The translations under genes and the position numbers were made by a program. From CBDDEI01 sp965226775 (GTDB lineage Bacteria; Chloroflexota; Dehalococcoidia; SHYD01), in NCBI GenBank assembly GCA_965226775.1, contig CBDDEI010000002.1:992001-1056000 (forward strand): a stretch of 64,000 nt of DNA, given 5' to 3'. Below the pieces are notes generated by a model. The model made no database searches. It saw nothing but the letters and a program-made list of their open reading frames with translations, and was not told where the DNA came from. This document shows, piece after piece, positions 26,658-38,700 of the stretch (positions within the stretch are counted from its first letter, which is position 1; each line of letters begins with the position of its first letter).

Positions 26658-28799
26658 TCACGTTCTCTCCGTCGTCGTTCTCGCTGTCGGCGGCGGCGGC
26701 GAAGGTGATCGCTGCTTCCGTGTCGCCGCGGTTGAAAGTGACATTGGCGGGCACGCCGGAGTAGTCATTGTACCCTCGATGCCCCGTCCTGGTTGGCCTT
26801 GGTGATCGAGGGAATGGTCACGGTGCGCTCGGGGTCGGCGTTGAGCGTGACGGTGACGGTGACGGTGCTGCCCTCGCTGCCCACGGTGTAGGTCGCCTGC
26901 TCGAAGTTGGCGGTCACGGTCGGCACGTCGTCGTCGGTGATGGAGACGGTCGCCTCTTTCGTCGTACCCTCGCTCACGCCCGTGGGCAAGGCCCCGAAGC
27001 CCAGCTTCACGTTCTCGCCGTCGTCGTTGTCTCTTGTCGGCGGCGGCGGCGAAGGTGATCGCTGCTTCCGTGTCGCCGCTGTTGAAAGTGACATTGGCGG
27101 GCACGCCGGAGTAGTCATTGTTGGATGCCCCGTCCTGGTTGGCCTTGGTGATCGGAATGGTCACCGTGCGCTCGGGGTCGGCGTTGAGCGTGACCGTGAC
27201 GGTGACGGTGCTGCCCTCGTCCACGGTGTAGGTCGCCTGCGCGAAGTTGGCGGTCACGGTCGGCACGTCGTCGTCGGTGATGGAGACGGTCGCCTCTTTC
27301 GTCGTACCCTCGCTCACGCCCGTGGGCAAGGCCCCGAAGCCCAGCTTCACGTTCTCTCCGTCGTCGTTCTCGCTGTCGGCGGCGGCGGCGAAGGTGATCG
27401 CTGCTTCCGTGTCGCCGCTGTTGAAAGTGACATTGGCGGGCACGCCGGAGTAGTCATTGTTGGATGCCCCGTCCTGGTTGGCCTTGGTGATCGGGATGGT
27501 CACCGTGCGCTCGGGGTCGGCGTTGAGCGTGACGGTGACGGTGACGGTGCTGCCCTCGTCCACGGTGTAGGTCGCCTGCGCGAAGTTGGCGGTCACGGTC
27601 GGCACGTCGTCGTCGGTGATGGAGACGGTCGCCTCTTTCGTCGTACCCTCGCTCACGCCCGTGGGCAAGGCCCCGAAGCCCAGCTTCACGTTCTCGTTGT
27701 CGTCGTTCTCGTTGTCGGCGGCGGCGGCGAAGGTGATCGCTGCTTCCGTGTCGCCGCTGTTGAAAGTGACATTGGCGGGCACGCCGGAGTAGTCATTGTT
27801 GGATGCCCCGTCCTGGTTGGCCTTGGTGATCGGAATGGTCACGGTGCGCTCGGGGTCGGCGTTGAGCGTGACGGTGACGGTGACGGTGCTGCCCTCGTCC
27901 ACGGTGTAGGCGCCTGCGCGAAGTTGGCGGTCACGGTCGGCACGTCGTCGTCGGTGATGGAGACGGTCGTCTCTTTCGTCGTACCCTCGCTCACGCCCGT
28001 GGGCAAGGCCCCGAAGCCCAGCTTCACGTTCTCTCCGTCGTCGTTGTCGCTGTCGGCGGCGGCGGCGAAGGTGATCGCTGCTTCCGTGTCGCCGCTGTTG
28101 AAAGTGACATTGGCGGGCACGCCGGAGTAGTCGTTGTCCGATGCCCCGTCCTGGTTGGCCTTGGTGATCGGGAATGGTCACGGTGCGCTCGGGGTCGGCG
28201 TTGAGCGTGACCTTGACGGTGACGGTGCTGCCCTCGTCCACGGTGTAGGTCGCCTGCGCGAAGTTGGCGGTCACGGTCGGCACGTCGTCGTCGGTGATGG
28301 AGACGGTCGCCTCTTTCGTCGTACCCTCGCTCACGCCCGTGGGCAAGGCCCCGAAGCCCAGCTTCACGTTCTCGCCGTCGTCGTTCTCGCTATCGGCGGC
28401 GGCGGCGAAGGTGATCTCTGCTTCCGTGTCGCCGCTGTTGAAAGTGACATTGGCGGGAACGCCGGAGTAGTCGGCGGAAGTTGCCCCGTCCTGGTTGGCC
28501 TTGGTGATCGGAATGGTCACCGTGCGCTCGGGGTCGGCGTTGAGCGTGACGGTGACGGTGACGGTGCTGCCCTCGTCCACGGTGTAGGTCGCCTGCTCGA
28601 AGTTGGCGGTCACGGTCGGCACGTCGTCGTCGGTGATGGAGACGGTCGCCTCTTTCGTCGTACCCTCGCTCACGCCCGTGGGCAAGGCCCCGAAGCCCAG
28701 CTTCACGTTCTCTCCGTCGTCGTTCTCGTTGTCGGCGGCGGCGGCGAAGGTGATCGCTGCTTCCGTGTCGCCGCTGTTGAAAGTGACATTGGCGGGCAC
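26658..28799 (-). CDS. Giant Calx-beta protein, longest open piece of array A
   Basis: This 713-residue frame covers about six 113-residue units. It switches in and out of the correct frame where indels occur: stretches rich in arginine such as QRRRREREAGLRGLAHGRER are the same repeat read in the wrong frame. Because the unit is free of stops in more than one frame, length alone does not prove integrity here. It should be treated as part of the 16901-40109 gene. Confidence 0.5.
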   Translation of the reverse strand: MPANVTFNSGDTEAAITFAAAADNENDDGENVKLGFGALPTGVSEGTTKEATVSITDDDVPTVTANFEQATYTVDEGSTVTVTVTLNADPERTVTIPITKANQDGATSADYSGVPANVTFNSGDTEAEITFAAAADSENDDGENVKLGFGALPTGVSEGTTKEATVSITDDDVPTVTANFAQATYTVDEGSTVTVKVTLNADPERTVTIPDHQGQPGRGIGQRLLRRARQCHFQQRRHGSSDHLRRRRRQRQRRRREREAGLRGLAHGRERGYDERDDRLHHRRRRADRDRQLRAGAYTVDEGSTVTVTVTLNADPERTVTIPITKANQDGASNNDYSGVPANVTFNSGDTEAAITFAAAADNENDDNENVKLGFGALPTGVSEGTTKEATVSITDDDVPTVTANFAQATYTVDEGSTVTVTVTLNADPERTVTIPITKANQDGASNNDYSGVPANVTFNSGDTEAAITFAAAADSENDDGENVKLGFGALPTGVSEGTTKEATVSITDDDVPTVTANFAQATYTVDEGSTVTVTVTLNADPERTVTIPITKANQDGASNNDYSGVPANVTFNSGDTEAAITFAAAADKRQRRRREREAGLRGLAHGRERGYDERGDRLHHRRRRADRDRQLRAGDLHRGQRGQHRHRHRHAQRRPRAHRDHSLDHQGQPGRGIEGTMTTPACPPMSLSTAATRKQRSPSPPPPTARTTTERT

Positions 28800-29753
28800 G
28801 CCGGAGTAGTCGTTGCGGAAGTTGCCCCGTCCTGGTTGGCCTTGGTGATCGGAATGGTCACCGTGCGCTCGGGGTCGGCGTTGAGCGTGACGGTGACGGT
28901 GACGGTGCTGCCCTCGTCCACGGTGTAGGCGCCTGCTCGAAGTTGGCGGTCACGGTCGGCACGTCGTCGTCGGTGATGGAGACGGTCGCCTCTTTCGTCG
29001 TACCCTCGCTCACGCCCGTGGGCAAGGCCCCGAAGCCCAGCTTCACGTTCTCTCCGTCGTCGTTGTCGCTATCGGCGGCGGCGGCGAAGGTGAGCTGCTT
29101 CCGTGTCGCCGCTGTTGAAAGTGAGCGCTTCTCTCTGTGACATTGGCGGGAACGCCGGAGTAGTCGTTGGAAGTTGCCCCGTCCTGGTTGGCCTTGGTGA
29201 TCGGAATGGTCACGGTGCGCTCGGGGTCGGCGTTGAGCGTGACGGTGACGGTGACGGTGCTGCCCTCGTCCACGGTGTAGTCGCCTGCTCGAAGTTGGCG
29301 GTCACGGTCGGCACGTCGTCGTCGGTGATGGAGACGGTCGCCTCTTTCGTCGTACCCTCGCTCACATCCGTGGGCAAGGCCCCGAAGCCCAGCTTCACGT
29401 TCTCGCCGTCGTCGTTGTCGCTATCGGCGGCGGCGGCGAAGGTGATCTCTGCTTCCGTGTCGCCGCGGTTGAAAGTGACATTGGCGGGCACGCCGGAGTA
29501 GTCGTTGGATGCCCCGTCCTGGTTGGCCTTGGTGATCGGAATGGTCACGGTGCGCTCGGGGTCGGCGTTGAGCGTGACTGTGACGGTGACGGTGCTGCCC
29601 TCGTCCACGGTGTAGGTCGCCTGCTCGAAGTTGGCGGTCACGGTCGGCACGTCGTCGTCGGTGATGGAGACGGTCGCCTCTTTCGTCGTACCCTCGCTCA
29701 CGCCCGTGGGCAAGGCCCCGAAGCCCAGCTTCACGTTCTCTCGCCGTCGTCGT

Positions 29754-32700
29754 CTACCTGGTCCTGGGTGGCATTAAACGTGAAGCGCTTCCGTCTCGCC
29801 CGAGGCGAAGTCGACGTTGGCGGGCACGCCGGAGTAGTCGTTGTCCGATGCCCCGCCCTGGTTGGCCTTGGTGATCGGGATGGTCACCGTGCGCTCGGGG
29901 TCGGCGTTGAGCGTGACCTTGACGGTGACGCTGCTGCCCTCGGTCCACGGTGTACGTCGCCTGCTCGAAGTTGGCCGTCACGGTCGGCAAGTCGTCGTCC
30001 GTGATCGTCACGGATACACTGCCCGCGGTAGCCCCGCTGTACAGTGTGTCGGAGCTGATGACGGTATGTGCTATGGTTGCCGGCGCTTCGTCCGCTGCGT
30101 CATCGTCCTGGTTGCCCCTCACGTATACGTACTTCGGGCCCCAGGTCTGGGGAGTGAAGGTTATTGTGCCCGGGTTCACTGTGAAACCTGCATTGGCCGG
30201 CAGGTCGACCGTGACCGTAACGTCGGACGTGGGCTCCGAGTCCAGCTCAATGGTGTAGTTCTGCCGCCTACCCTCCTCGACACTTAGGGAACTTGGCCAG
30301 ATGGACACACCCGCGGTGTCGTCGTCCTTGACAACCACCTCGCCCGACACCACCTGGAGGTGCGGGTTGCTGGAGTCGCCACGCACTTCCACAGTCTCGT
30401 CCTCGTCATCTACGTCGTCGTTGAGACCCGCATAGAGCATGCTGGAAGTGCCCGAGGACTCGCCGGCCGTGATGACCAGGGGCGCCAGCAAGGTCCCTAC
30501 AATAGTGAGAGTCCTGGAGTCCGGCCTGACCAGGATGACATTGATTTGGAGGTCCTTCTGAAGGGTGCTGGTCCCCTCCAGGATCGCGGTGACTTCCACG
30601 AACCCCACGCCGGTGGCCTCGTAAATGGAATCGGGGGTGACTGACAGCCTGACCGTGGTTGGCGCAGGGTCGTCGTCTCCGATGGTGAGCCGCACTCCGT
30701 TGACCGGCAGCCCCGGGTCGGGGTTTTCGCCGCGAACCGCGACGGTCTCCGCCCCCTCGTCAAACGTGTCCTGGACCGGGGTGAGGGTCAGGGTGGTGTT
30801 GGCGCTGAACTGGCCTGCGGGGATGGTGAGAGCCGGCGTGTCCCAGACGGCGGTGTAGTCGTCCGTCGCCGTGGCCGTCAGGTCCACCACCGCGACATTG
30901 ACGATGGTGTCCTGGGCCCGGGTTGCCCCGCCCAGCAGGGTTGCCCGGACGGGCAGTCTCACGGCGCCGCCTCCCTCGGTGACCGGTGAAGCGGTCACCG
31001 AGAGGCCGATGCTCGTGGGGGCGGTATCGTCGTCCCGAATGGTCACCTCGGCCTCGGTGACCATCAGTCCAGGGGCATTGCCGGAGATCTCCAGCGTCTC
31101 GTCACCCTCGTGGGCCGTGTCGTCATTCACCGTGAGGTTGAGTGTGCCGGAAGCGCTCATCTCCCCGACTGGGACAGTCAGGGTTATGGAGGCGGTCTCG
31201 AAGTCCTCGCCCATGGTGGCGGTGCCGCTGCCGGTTGTCACGGTGACCACGGTGACCACCTGGCGGGCCGTCTGCCCAACGAGCGATGCGGTGACGTCAA
31301 GGGGCGTGAGTCCCGCGGTCTCGTCGAGGGCATCCGGGGTTGCCGTGATTACCACCTCGACGGGCTCGATGTCGTTGTCCTCTATCACTATACCCAGCGC
31401 ATCGGAACCCGTGAGGGCCGTCGACTTGGCGGTCAACCGGGCGATCTCGTTGTCCTCAGCAATGTTGTCGTCCATAGGGGTTAGCGTAACGGTGGTAGTC
31501 ACGCTCGACTGACCCGCGGGGATGACCACGTTTGCCGTGGTGGCGGAGTAGTCCTCCCCGAGGGTCGCGTTGAGGTTCACATTCGGGCGGTCGATGAACT
31601 CGATTGTCACCGGCGTGTCGACGGTAAACTGGGTGGTCCCGTCCAGGGTGACGGTCACGGCAATTTCCGTCGCCCCGGCGTCTTCGGTCAGCCTTACGGG
31701 GGTGGCCGAAACCGTGAGTCCGTCGGGGACGGCGTCGTTGTCGACGATGGTGGTGAAGGCCTGGGTCACTCCCAGGGGCACAATTTGGGTCCCTCTGCGG
31801 GCCTCTTCCAGCGCCACCCGGAAGGTCTCGCCGCCCTCGGCCAGGGTGTCGTCGGTCGTTGAGACAGTGAACGTGGCGGCGGTGTCGCCCGCGGGGATGA
31901 CCACAGTATCCGCGCTGGCCGGGTAGTCAATATCGGGCTCGGCGGTCTCGGCCGCAGTCAGCAGCTGCCCCGGCTGCCGCGTTGACCACTCCACGGAGAT
32001 GTCCTCACTGATCGTCTTGGACAAATAGACGGTAAAGGTGGCGGCGTTACCCTCGTCGACGGATGGGACCCCCTCGATGGATACGGTCAGAGCCCCCTGG
32101 TCCAGGATCGTTGCCGATGCTCTGGACTGGGTCGGCGAAACTGAAACGGCCCTCTTGCCGGATGAGGCGCTGAACACCTCGACCGTCAGGGTCTCGTCAT
32201 CTTCCTCCACGCTGTCGTTCAGAATCGGGTATGTTATGGTCCCGGAGGGCTGGCCTGCCGGGATTTCCAGCGTTACCGTCCTGCCGGTGGAGTCTCCCGG
32301 CGGGAAGGACAACGAACCGAAGGGAATGCCGTAGTCTTCCGCGGCCTCGGCGGTTCCCAACGCTTCGACGTGCACGCTCGTCGCTTCCGCAGTAAGGCCA
32401 CCCGTTAGGGTCACCCTGAAGATTGCCAACTGACCCTCGGCAACCGACTTTGATTCCGCGGTTATGGCCGCTGTCAGGGTCTCGTTGTCCCTTATGCTGA
32501 CCTCGAAGGACGCGTCGGTGGCTGATATGGCCGCCAGTCTCGTCCCCTGCTGTATCAACTCTACGGCGAAGGTCTCAAACTCTTCCTCGAACAGGTTGTC
32601 GTCCTCCAGGGTCACATCCAGGAAGCCGCTTGTCGTTCCCACAGGGAAATTGTACATTCCTCCTGCAGCCAGGTAGTCTTCGCCCTCGGTGGCTGTGCCG

Positions 32701-35700
32701 GCGGCAACCTGCCAGCCCACGGAAACATGCCGTTCACTGGCGACCGTGTCCGGATGGCTCAGCTCGACTATGAACCTCACGGGACCTGCCCTGTCCTCAT
32801 CCACTATCGAGTACGTCCGGCTCACGGACGCGACCATGGGCCGCTCGTCGTCGACGATGGCGCCGACGCCAATGCCGTCCGCCAGGATGGAGTGCTCCGG
32901 GCTGTTGCTGAGCTGGACAGTGAACGTCTCGGCTCTTTCCTGTATCGAGTCGTCCAGCAGGGCGACGCTGAGGGTCTTGGTCTGTTCCCCCTTCAGGAAG
33001 GTGAGGGTCTGGGTCCCGGCCGTGAAGTCCGGGCCCAGGCTGGTGGCGGTGACGTTGTCGTGGGAAGTCGCGTCGCCGTCCACCGTGGTCACGTCGACTG
33101 AGACGTCCCCCGGGGCTGCCGCATTGAGGCTCACCGTGAAGTCCAGGGTACCGGCGTCCTCGGAGGCCGCTGCGTCCCCCACGGAGAACGTCAGGTCGTT
33201 GTCGTAGACGGTTCGAAGCGAAGTGGGCAAGAACTCGTCGGGACTCTGGGTATATCCCACAAACAAGGGCGAGTAGCCCGACCCATTCAGGATTTCCGCC
33301 TTGATCTTCCCGTCGGGCTCGACGGTAGCGTCGTCATCCGTCGAAATGATGAGGTATGCGTATATGGAGCCAGGCTGGAAGGTCACCGTGGTTGGGGCTG
33401 TGCCCGAAATCACGGTGCCCTCCTGGGTGACTCTGACGTTAACGGTTAGAGGAACATTCGTCTGGTTGGCATCCGGGCTGCTGGTGAAGCACAAATTTGG
33501 GCTGCCTTCGTAGCAGGGGTCGTCGACGTTCACCACCTGTCCGGGCTCACTGGGAAACAGCCTCTGCATCCTTAGGACAATGTCCTCGCCCTCCACAACA
33601 TCCTGCTGTTGCGAGGACGCAAAAATGACTGCCGAAGCCAGCTCTTCGTCCAGAATGGTTCCGGTGGCGGTGGCGTCCCCCAGGGTGACGTTCTGCGGGT
33701 TGCTTAGGACGACATTGAAATTCTCGTGGTTTTCGTCCATATCGTCATCGAGGAGCGTGACCGTCACGGTCTTTTCCGTCTCCCCAATGGCGAAGTTCAG
33801 GGTGCCGCTGGCAGCGGTGAAGTCGATTCCCGAGGTGGCGGTGTCAGTCGTGCCGTCCTCCTGGGTGGCCCAGTCCACCGAAGCTGCCTCCTCGTTGTTG
33901 GCCCGGTTGAGGGACACGGCAAATTCGATGGTCCCGGCATCCTCACTGGCGATTCCGTCTGCGACGGATACCTCCGGAAGGACGTAGTCGTCGTCCGTCA
34001 CCGCCGTGGTTACCGAGTAGATCACCCATGGAGTTCCCACATATTTGCCGAATTCGTAGGCGTATTCGTCGTCGTCGAAGCTGTCAGCACTCAGGATACT
34101 GGCGTTGATGACGCCGTCCGGCTCGTCCATGGCGTCGTTGCTTGTGGGCACGCTAAGGGTGGCGCTGGCCTGCCCGGGCTGGAAGGTGACCGTCTCGGGA
34201 ATGGCGCCGGAGATGTAGTCTCCCTCCTGGGTCACCCCCACCCTCACCTGCAAGGGCCTGGTCATGGCATCGGGCTTGCCGCCGTGGCGGTACAGCGTGA
34301 ATGTGGCGGTCCCCCCTTCGGCCACGGTGGTCTGGTCAGCCTCGATACGCACTCCCATGAGATTGCTGTACGACCGAATGGTGGCCTCCTGCGGGGTACC
34401 CACCGTGTACTGTGGGCCGTATCCGCATTCCTCGGGATCGTCCGGGCAGTAATGGGGATCAGCAAGGACGATTTGGTAGCTCCGTCCGAGGGCGTTCACA
34501 TTGCTATGGAAAAGATGAGTTGCCGCGTAGCTCGTCTCCCCCGGTGGGATATGCCCAAAAAAGGTAGTGTCACGTGGCCTACCGTGTTCGTCATGATCGG
34601 GTGCTGGATTGTAAGTGGTGAAAGGTGTCCAGCCTGAGATAATCAGGCGGCCGGACGTATCGCCAGTGCGCGTCAGGGTAACTGGAAGTTCCAATAGCGG
34701 GTTGTCAAATGCCATCCCGAGGTCGTCCGAACGACGGGGATACCCGTATACCTCTGTGGTTGGCGCGGTGATCGTCACCGTCGGACGGTCGTCGTCCTGC
34801 ACCCACACCGTTTCCCTATGGTCGTAGTAGGCCCTGTAGTCGTCATTAGGTCCGGCCAGCACAACTGCGTGGTAGGTGCTGTTGCCATAGTTGAAATTGT
34901 CGTTTGTGGTGGACTTGGTGATCGTGAATGTCCCGGTTCCCGCTGGGAAACTCACGGTGACCTCTTCCTCATCGAAGAAGATGAGTTCCTTCGGAGTGGT
35001 GATGCCCAGGGTGGGATCGCTCAGGTCCGCCTCTGTCACGCGGCTCCTCAGCCGGTACAGCCTCAGCCTGGCGTCTAGGGGATCCTGGGCGGAGCCCGAA
35101 CGGGTTACGGTGAAGACCACGTCCTCACCCTCGTCGACCCAGGATTCTACGGCATGCACGCCCACTGCGGGCAGGAGCCCGTCGTTGTCGAATATCGGGA
35201 AGGTGAAGGTGCTAGGGTATGTAGGCCGGTACCCGACGCCGTCCAGCACCGTCACGGTGAGCTCGCCGGTGTCCTCGGCCACGCTGTCGTCCTCGGTCCG
35301 GATAGTCACCCTCACCGAGTACGCTCCAGCCGGGAGTGTGATGGAGGTTGGAATAAGCCCGGTGGTGTACGCGGCCGCAGGGTTGTATTCCAGGCTCACG
35401 GTGAGCTCGGGGCCAATAAACGGGCGAGATATTAGGAATTCCACCGGGTCGCCCTCGAAGATCCTTCCGGAGGAAATCAAAATGATACGCACTTCGGGCA
35501 GGTCATCGTCCCGGACGGTTACGCTTGCGGTGAGCGGCCCCTCTATGGAGTAGGTCGGGGGCTGTCCGTTTGAGTTGAGCGACCCCAACAGGGCGGTAAC
35601 CGTGTATGTGCCCAGACTTACCAGGTCGTCCTCCGTGGAGACGGTCAGCTGCGTGGTGGCCTGTCCCGCCGGAAAGGTGGCCGCGACCTGGGAGGTAGCA

Positions 35701-38700
35701 TTCTTGGGAGCGGTCTCGATCACCTGGAGCAGCACGGTTAGCTCGTCTGAGGTGTTACGACTGCGGGTGAGGTTGAATACCACGTCGCTGCCTTCGTTCA
35801 CCGCCGCCGCAGCAGCCTCCATGCTGACGCTGGGTTCGTCGTCGTTGATTATTACCACAGCGCTCAGCGTCGTCTGCCCATCCTGGAGAGTGGCGTTCAC
35901 CGGGTTGCTCAGGACCACCGTGAACTGCTCGTCGCTCTCGGCGATCAGGTCCTGGATGACCGGCGCCTCTATGATGACCTGCGTCGTGCCCGCGGGGAAC
36001 TCCAGGGTCCCGGAGGACTCGGTTATGTCGGTCCCGTCCGTGTAATTCCCCTCAATGACCTGGTAGTCCACGGTGACGGTCCGCAGAACGGGCAGGAGGC
36101 TGGTCAGGTCCACCGGTATCTCAGCGTTCCCCTCGCCCTCGCCGACATACTCGACGGAGGTTGGGAACTCCAGCACCGGTAACGGGTCCCGGTCCCGGAC
36201 CGTGATGGTGACGCTGGCGTGATTCGGGTCTATCTCGTAGTACTCGCTCGGCAGAACTTCGATGGTGAACTCGGCGTCGCCGTCGCTGCCATCGTTGGCT
36301 TCCGCCGCGTAGCCCTGGCGGTATCCGGTGTACCCGGCGGGGATCGTTTTGTTGCTCTGCCCCAAAAAGTAGTCGCCCACGGCATTGCCGGTCTCGGAGT
36401 GCCAGAGTTTAACCGAGAGGTTCTCAGCGGTATGCCCGTCGTGGAAGTACCGGTAGTAGAGGACCTGCCCCTCGTCATAAATCCGGGCCTGCGCCTCGAC
36501 GCCGACCCGGTAGGGGTCGTTGTCCAGCACGGCGCTGGTGATCGTCGTCTGTCCGGTCGGCGTCCAGAACTCTGGGGGACCCAGGAGCAGCGTGGCCTCG
36601 TACACCACGTCCGGTCCCTTGCGGCTGTCGTCGGGATGGTTGTAGATGATGTGCAGCAGCGACTGCCCGGTCTCCATGACTACGACCTGGTACTGCTGGT
36701 CGTCCACGGGACCGAACGTGAGGTCCACCTCCAGCGGGTTCTTGTCCTCCCCGATCCTTGAGATGGCCAGGATGAGGTCGTTGCCCTCGTCCACCTCCGC
36801 CTGGTTGAAGCTGATCTGTACCTGCGGCGCCACGTCGTCGTCCGCAACCTGCACGGTCAACGAGGCGGGGCCCACCATCTCGAACTCCGGCTCCTGCGTC
36901 ACGGTGAAGGTCAGGGTGCTGTTGGGTATGTCCCGCCAGTCGTCCGGGGGGGTTAGATTGATTTCCTTAACGGTTTCGCCGGGCGCGAATACCACGCTGG
37001 AAGGGACTTCCACAGCCTCCCAGGCGACATTGCCCTGGAGGAACCCGCCGGGGTCGTCAACGGCAACGCCCACTATCAGCTCTCCCGTCGTGTTGGCGCC
37101 CCGGGTCAGGGTGAAGGCAACAGGATCCCCTTCCGTGACGCTGGTGGAATTCACCGAAAGGCTGACGGTCGGCTGGTCGTCATCTACTATCCTGACCTCT
37201 CCGCTGTCATTGGAATATCCGATCCTGCGAACAGTATCCAGCAACTTCACTTGCAGAAAGTCTGAGGCCTCATACTCTGTGTCGTCGGTAGCGGTGACTG
37301 CGAATGTAATGGTGTTTGTCGCATGGGCGGTGAGGAGGTCGGTCATGGGGACAGCCGGCAGAGTGAACGTGTGGATCTGCTCACTGGGGTTGGTGCCGTC
37401 AGGCTCGCGCCGGTTGGGTTCCCAGGTGCGCACCTGAAACTCGGCGGGCTCAAAGGAGTTGCCGGTGGATCGCAGGATCGTGAATGTTACCTCCTGGCCC
37501 TCCATCACGGGGTCCGGCGTGGGGTTTTCAATATCGTAGAACGGCCAGCGCCGATCAAAGGGTCTGATCACGTTCTTCCTGAGCCGGTTCGGCTGTTCCT
37601 GCACCGTCCAGTACTCGGCTTCCTGTTTGCGGGTCAGGACGGTGCCGTCGGAGACGTCCTCCACCCTCTTTATCTCGGCCGAGTATTCCCAGCCCCTCGG
37701 GTCCGGAATACCGTTGTCGAGGATCTCAATCCGTCCCACCAGCTGTCTTTGGTTCCCGGTCAGGGTCAGGGGAAACTCAAAGTAGTGCTTGCCGGTTACG
37801 GGATCGATGGGCCAGTGGGCGTGACGGGGACTCTCCCAGCCCCGGTTGTGCTCCACCCGAACGACGAAGGTCGCGGTCTTCCCCACGTCCTCGGCGCGCC
37901 GGATGACCCCGAAGTGGGTCGGCCAGTGCTCATCAAGATTGTAGTACGGGACGAAGTCCCGGTCGTCCTCGTAGTAGAAGATCCCCTCTGCGGGTCCGTG
38001 TATGCAGGAAGTGGCCGTGACGCAGGTTCTCCACGCCTGACCGTCCTCCCAGGCGGGTTCGTCTTCGTCTTCTCCGAGAAAACCCCAATAGAACTCCAGC
38101 TCCTGAGCGGTGTCATTGTCTCTAACCGACGTGGTGTCCCAGGTGTTGTCGACGGCTAAGCCGCCCAGCAGGTAATCGTCAGAGGGCTCTACATACAACC
38201 CGAACCACTTCGGATTCCCAGGCAAGTCCCTCTGATCGTCAGGGACAGGTATGGCTATGTCGAATGTGGTCACACCGGCCGGAATGGTTGCTGCCGTGGG
38301 TAAGTCGGGCGGAGGGTCCCAGTGATTTCCCCTGAGCACCTCGAAATTATCCTCGTATCTGATGTTCACTGTTACTTCGGAAGACAGATCCCCGCTGCGG
38401 TCCAGGGTGAAGATGGCAACATCTCCCTCATCCACAATATCTGAGTTGGCGGATATATCGATAATGACGCTGCTGCTTGGCGGGTCGTTGATCTCGACCA
38501 CCACGGCGGTCGAATTCTCGATCTCGTATCCCATGCCGACCTCTGTGACAGTCGCTTCCAAGGAGTCGGTCCCTTCCTCAATCTCATTGTCCACGTATGC
38601 CACGTAGCGCAGGGTGGCTGTGCTTTGCCACCGCTTGAAAGTTACGTAGTGGGGCAGTCCTCTGTGGGCTGAGTCGTGGTACGAACGGTTGCGCTCCCTT

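Larger units (their letters stand above)
23850..29960 (-). repeat. Tandem array A of 339-bp Calx-beta units (about 18 copies)
   Basis: The array contains about 18 near-identical 339-bp units coding for the same 113-residue Calx-beta module as array B. Regular spacing is seen, for example, at 24860/25199, 27247/27586 and 28264/28603. Variation is concentrated at a few codons: SDNDY, SNNDY or TSADY before SGVPA, EQAT or AQAT, and TVKVTL or TVTVTL. Indels of one to several bases occur in most units (such as near 25325, 25690, 26805, 27030, 27910, 29280 and 29943), so no frame runs through the whole array. Confidence 0.88.

Noticed and set aside
20112..29501. Many plus-strand open frames of 68 residues or more beginning MAVTVGTSSSVMET
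   Set aside because: They are the antisense reading of the 339-bp Calx-beta units and repeat with the same period. The minus-strand reading has domain structure and continues into unique coding sequence on both sides.
20100..29960. Regular repeats as a CRISPR array
   Set aside because: The unit is 339 bp with no spacer/repeat division, and it encodes a recognisable protein domain. No cas gene is present.
20100..29960. Phase variation as the explanation of the array frameshifts
   Set aside because: There are dozens of irregular indels and scrambled joints instead of one tunable short tract. Assembly error in near-identical repeats is simpler.
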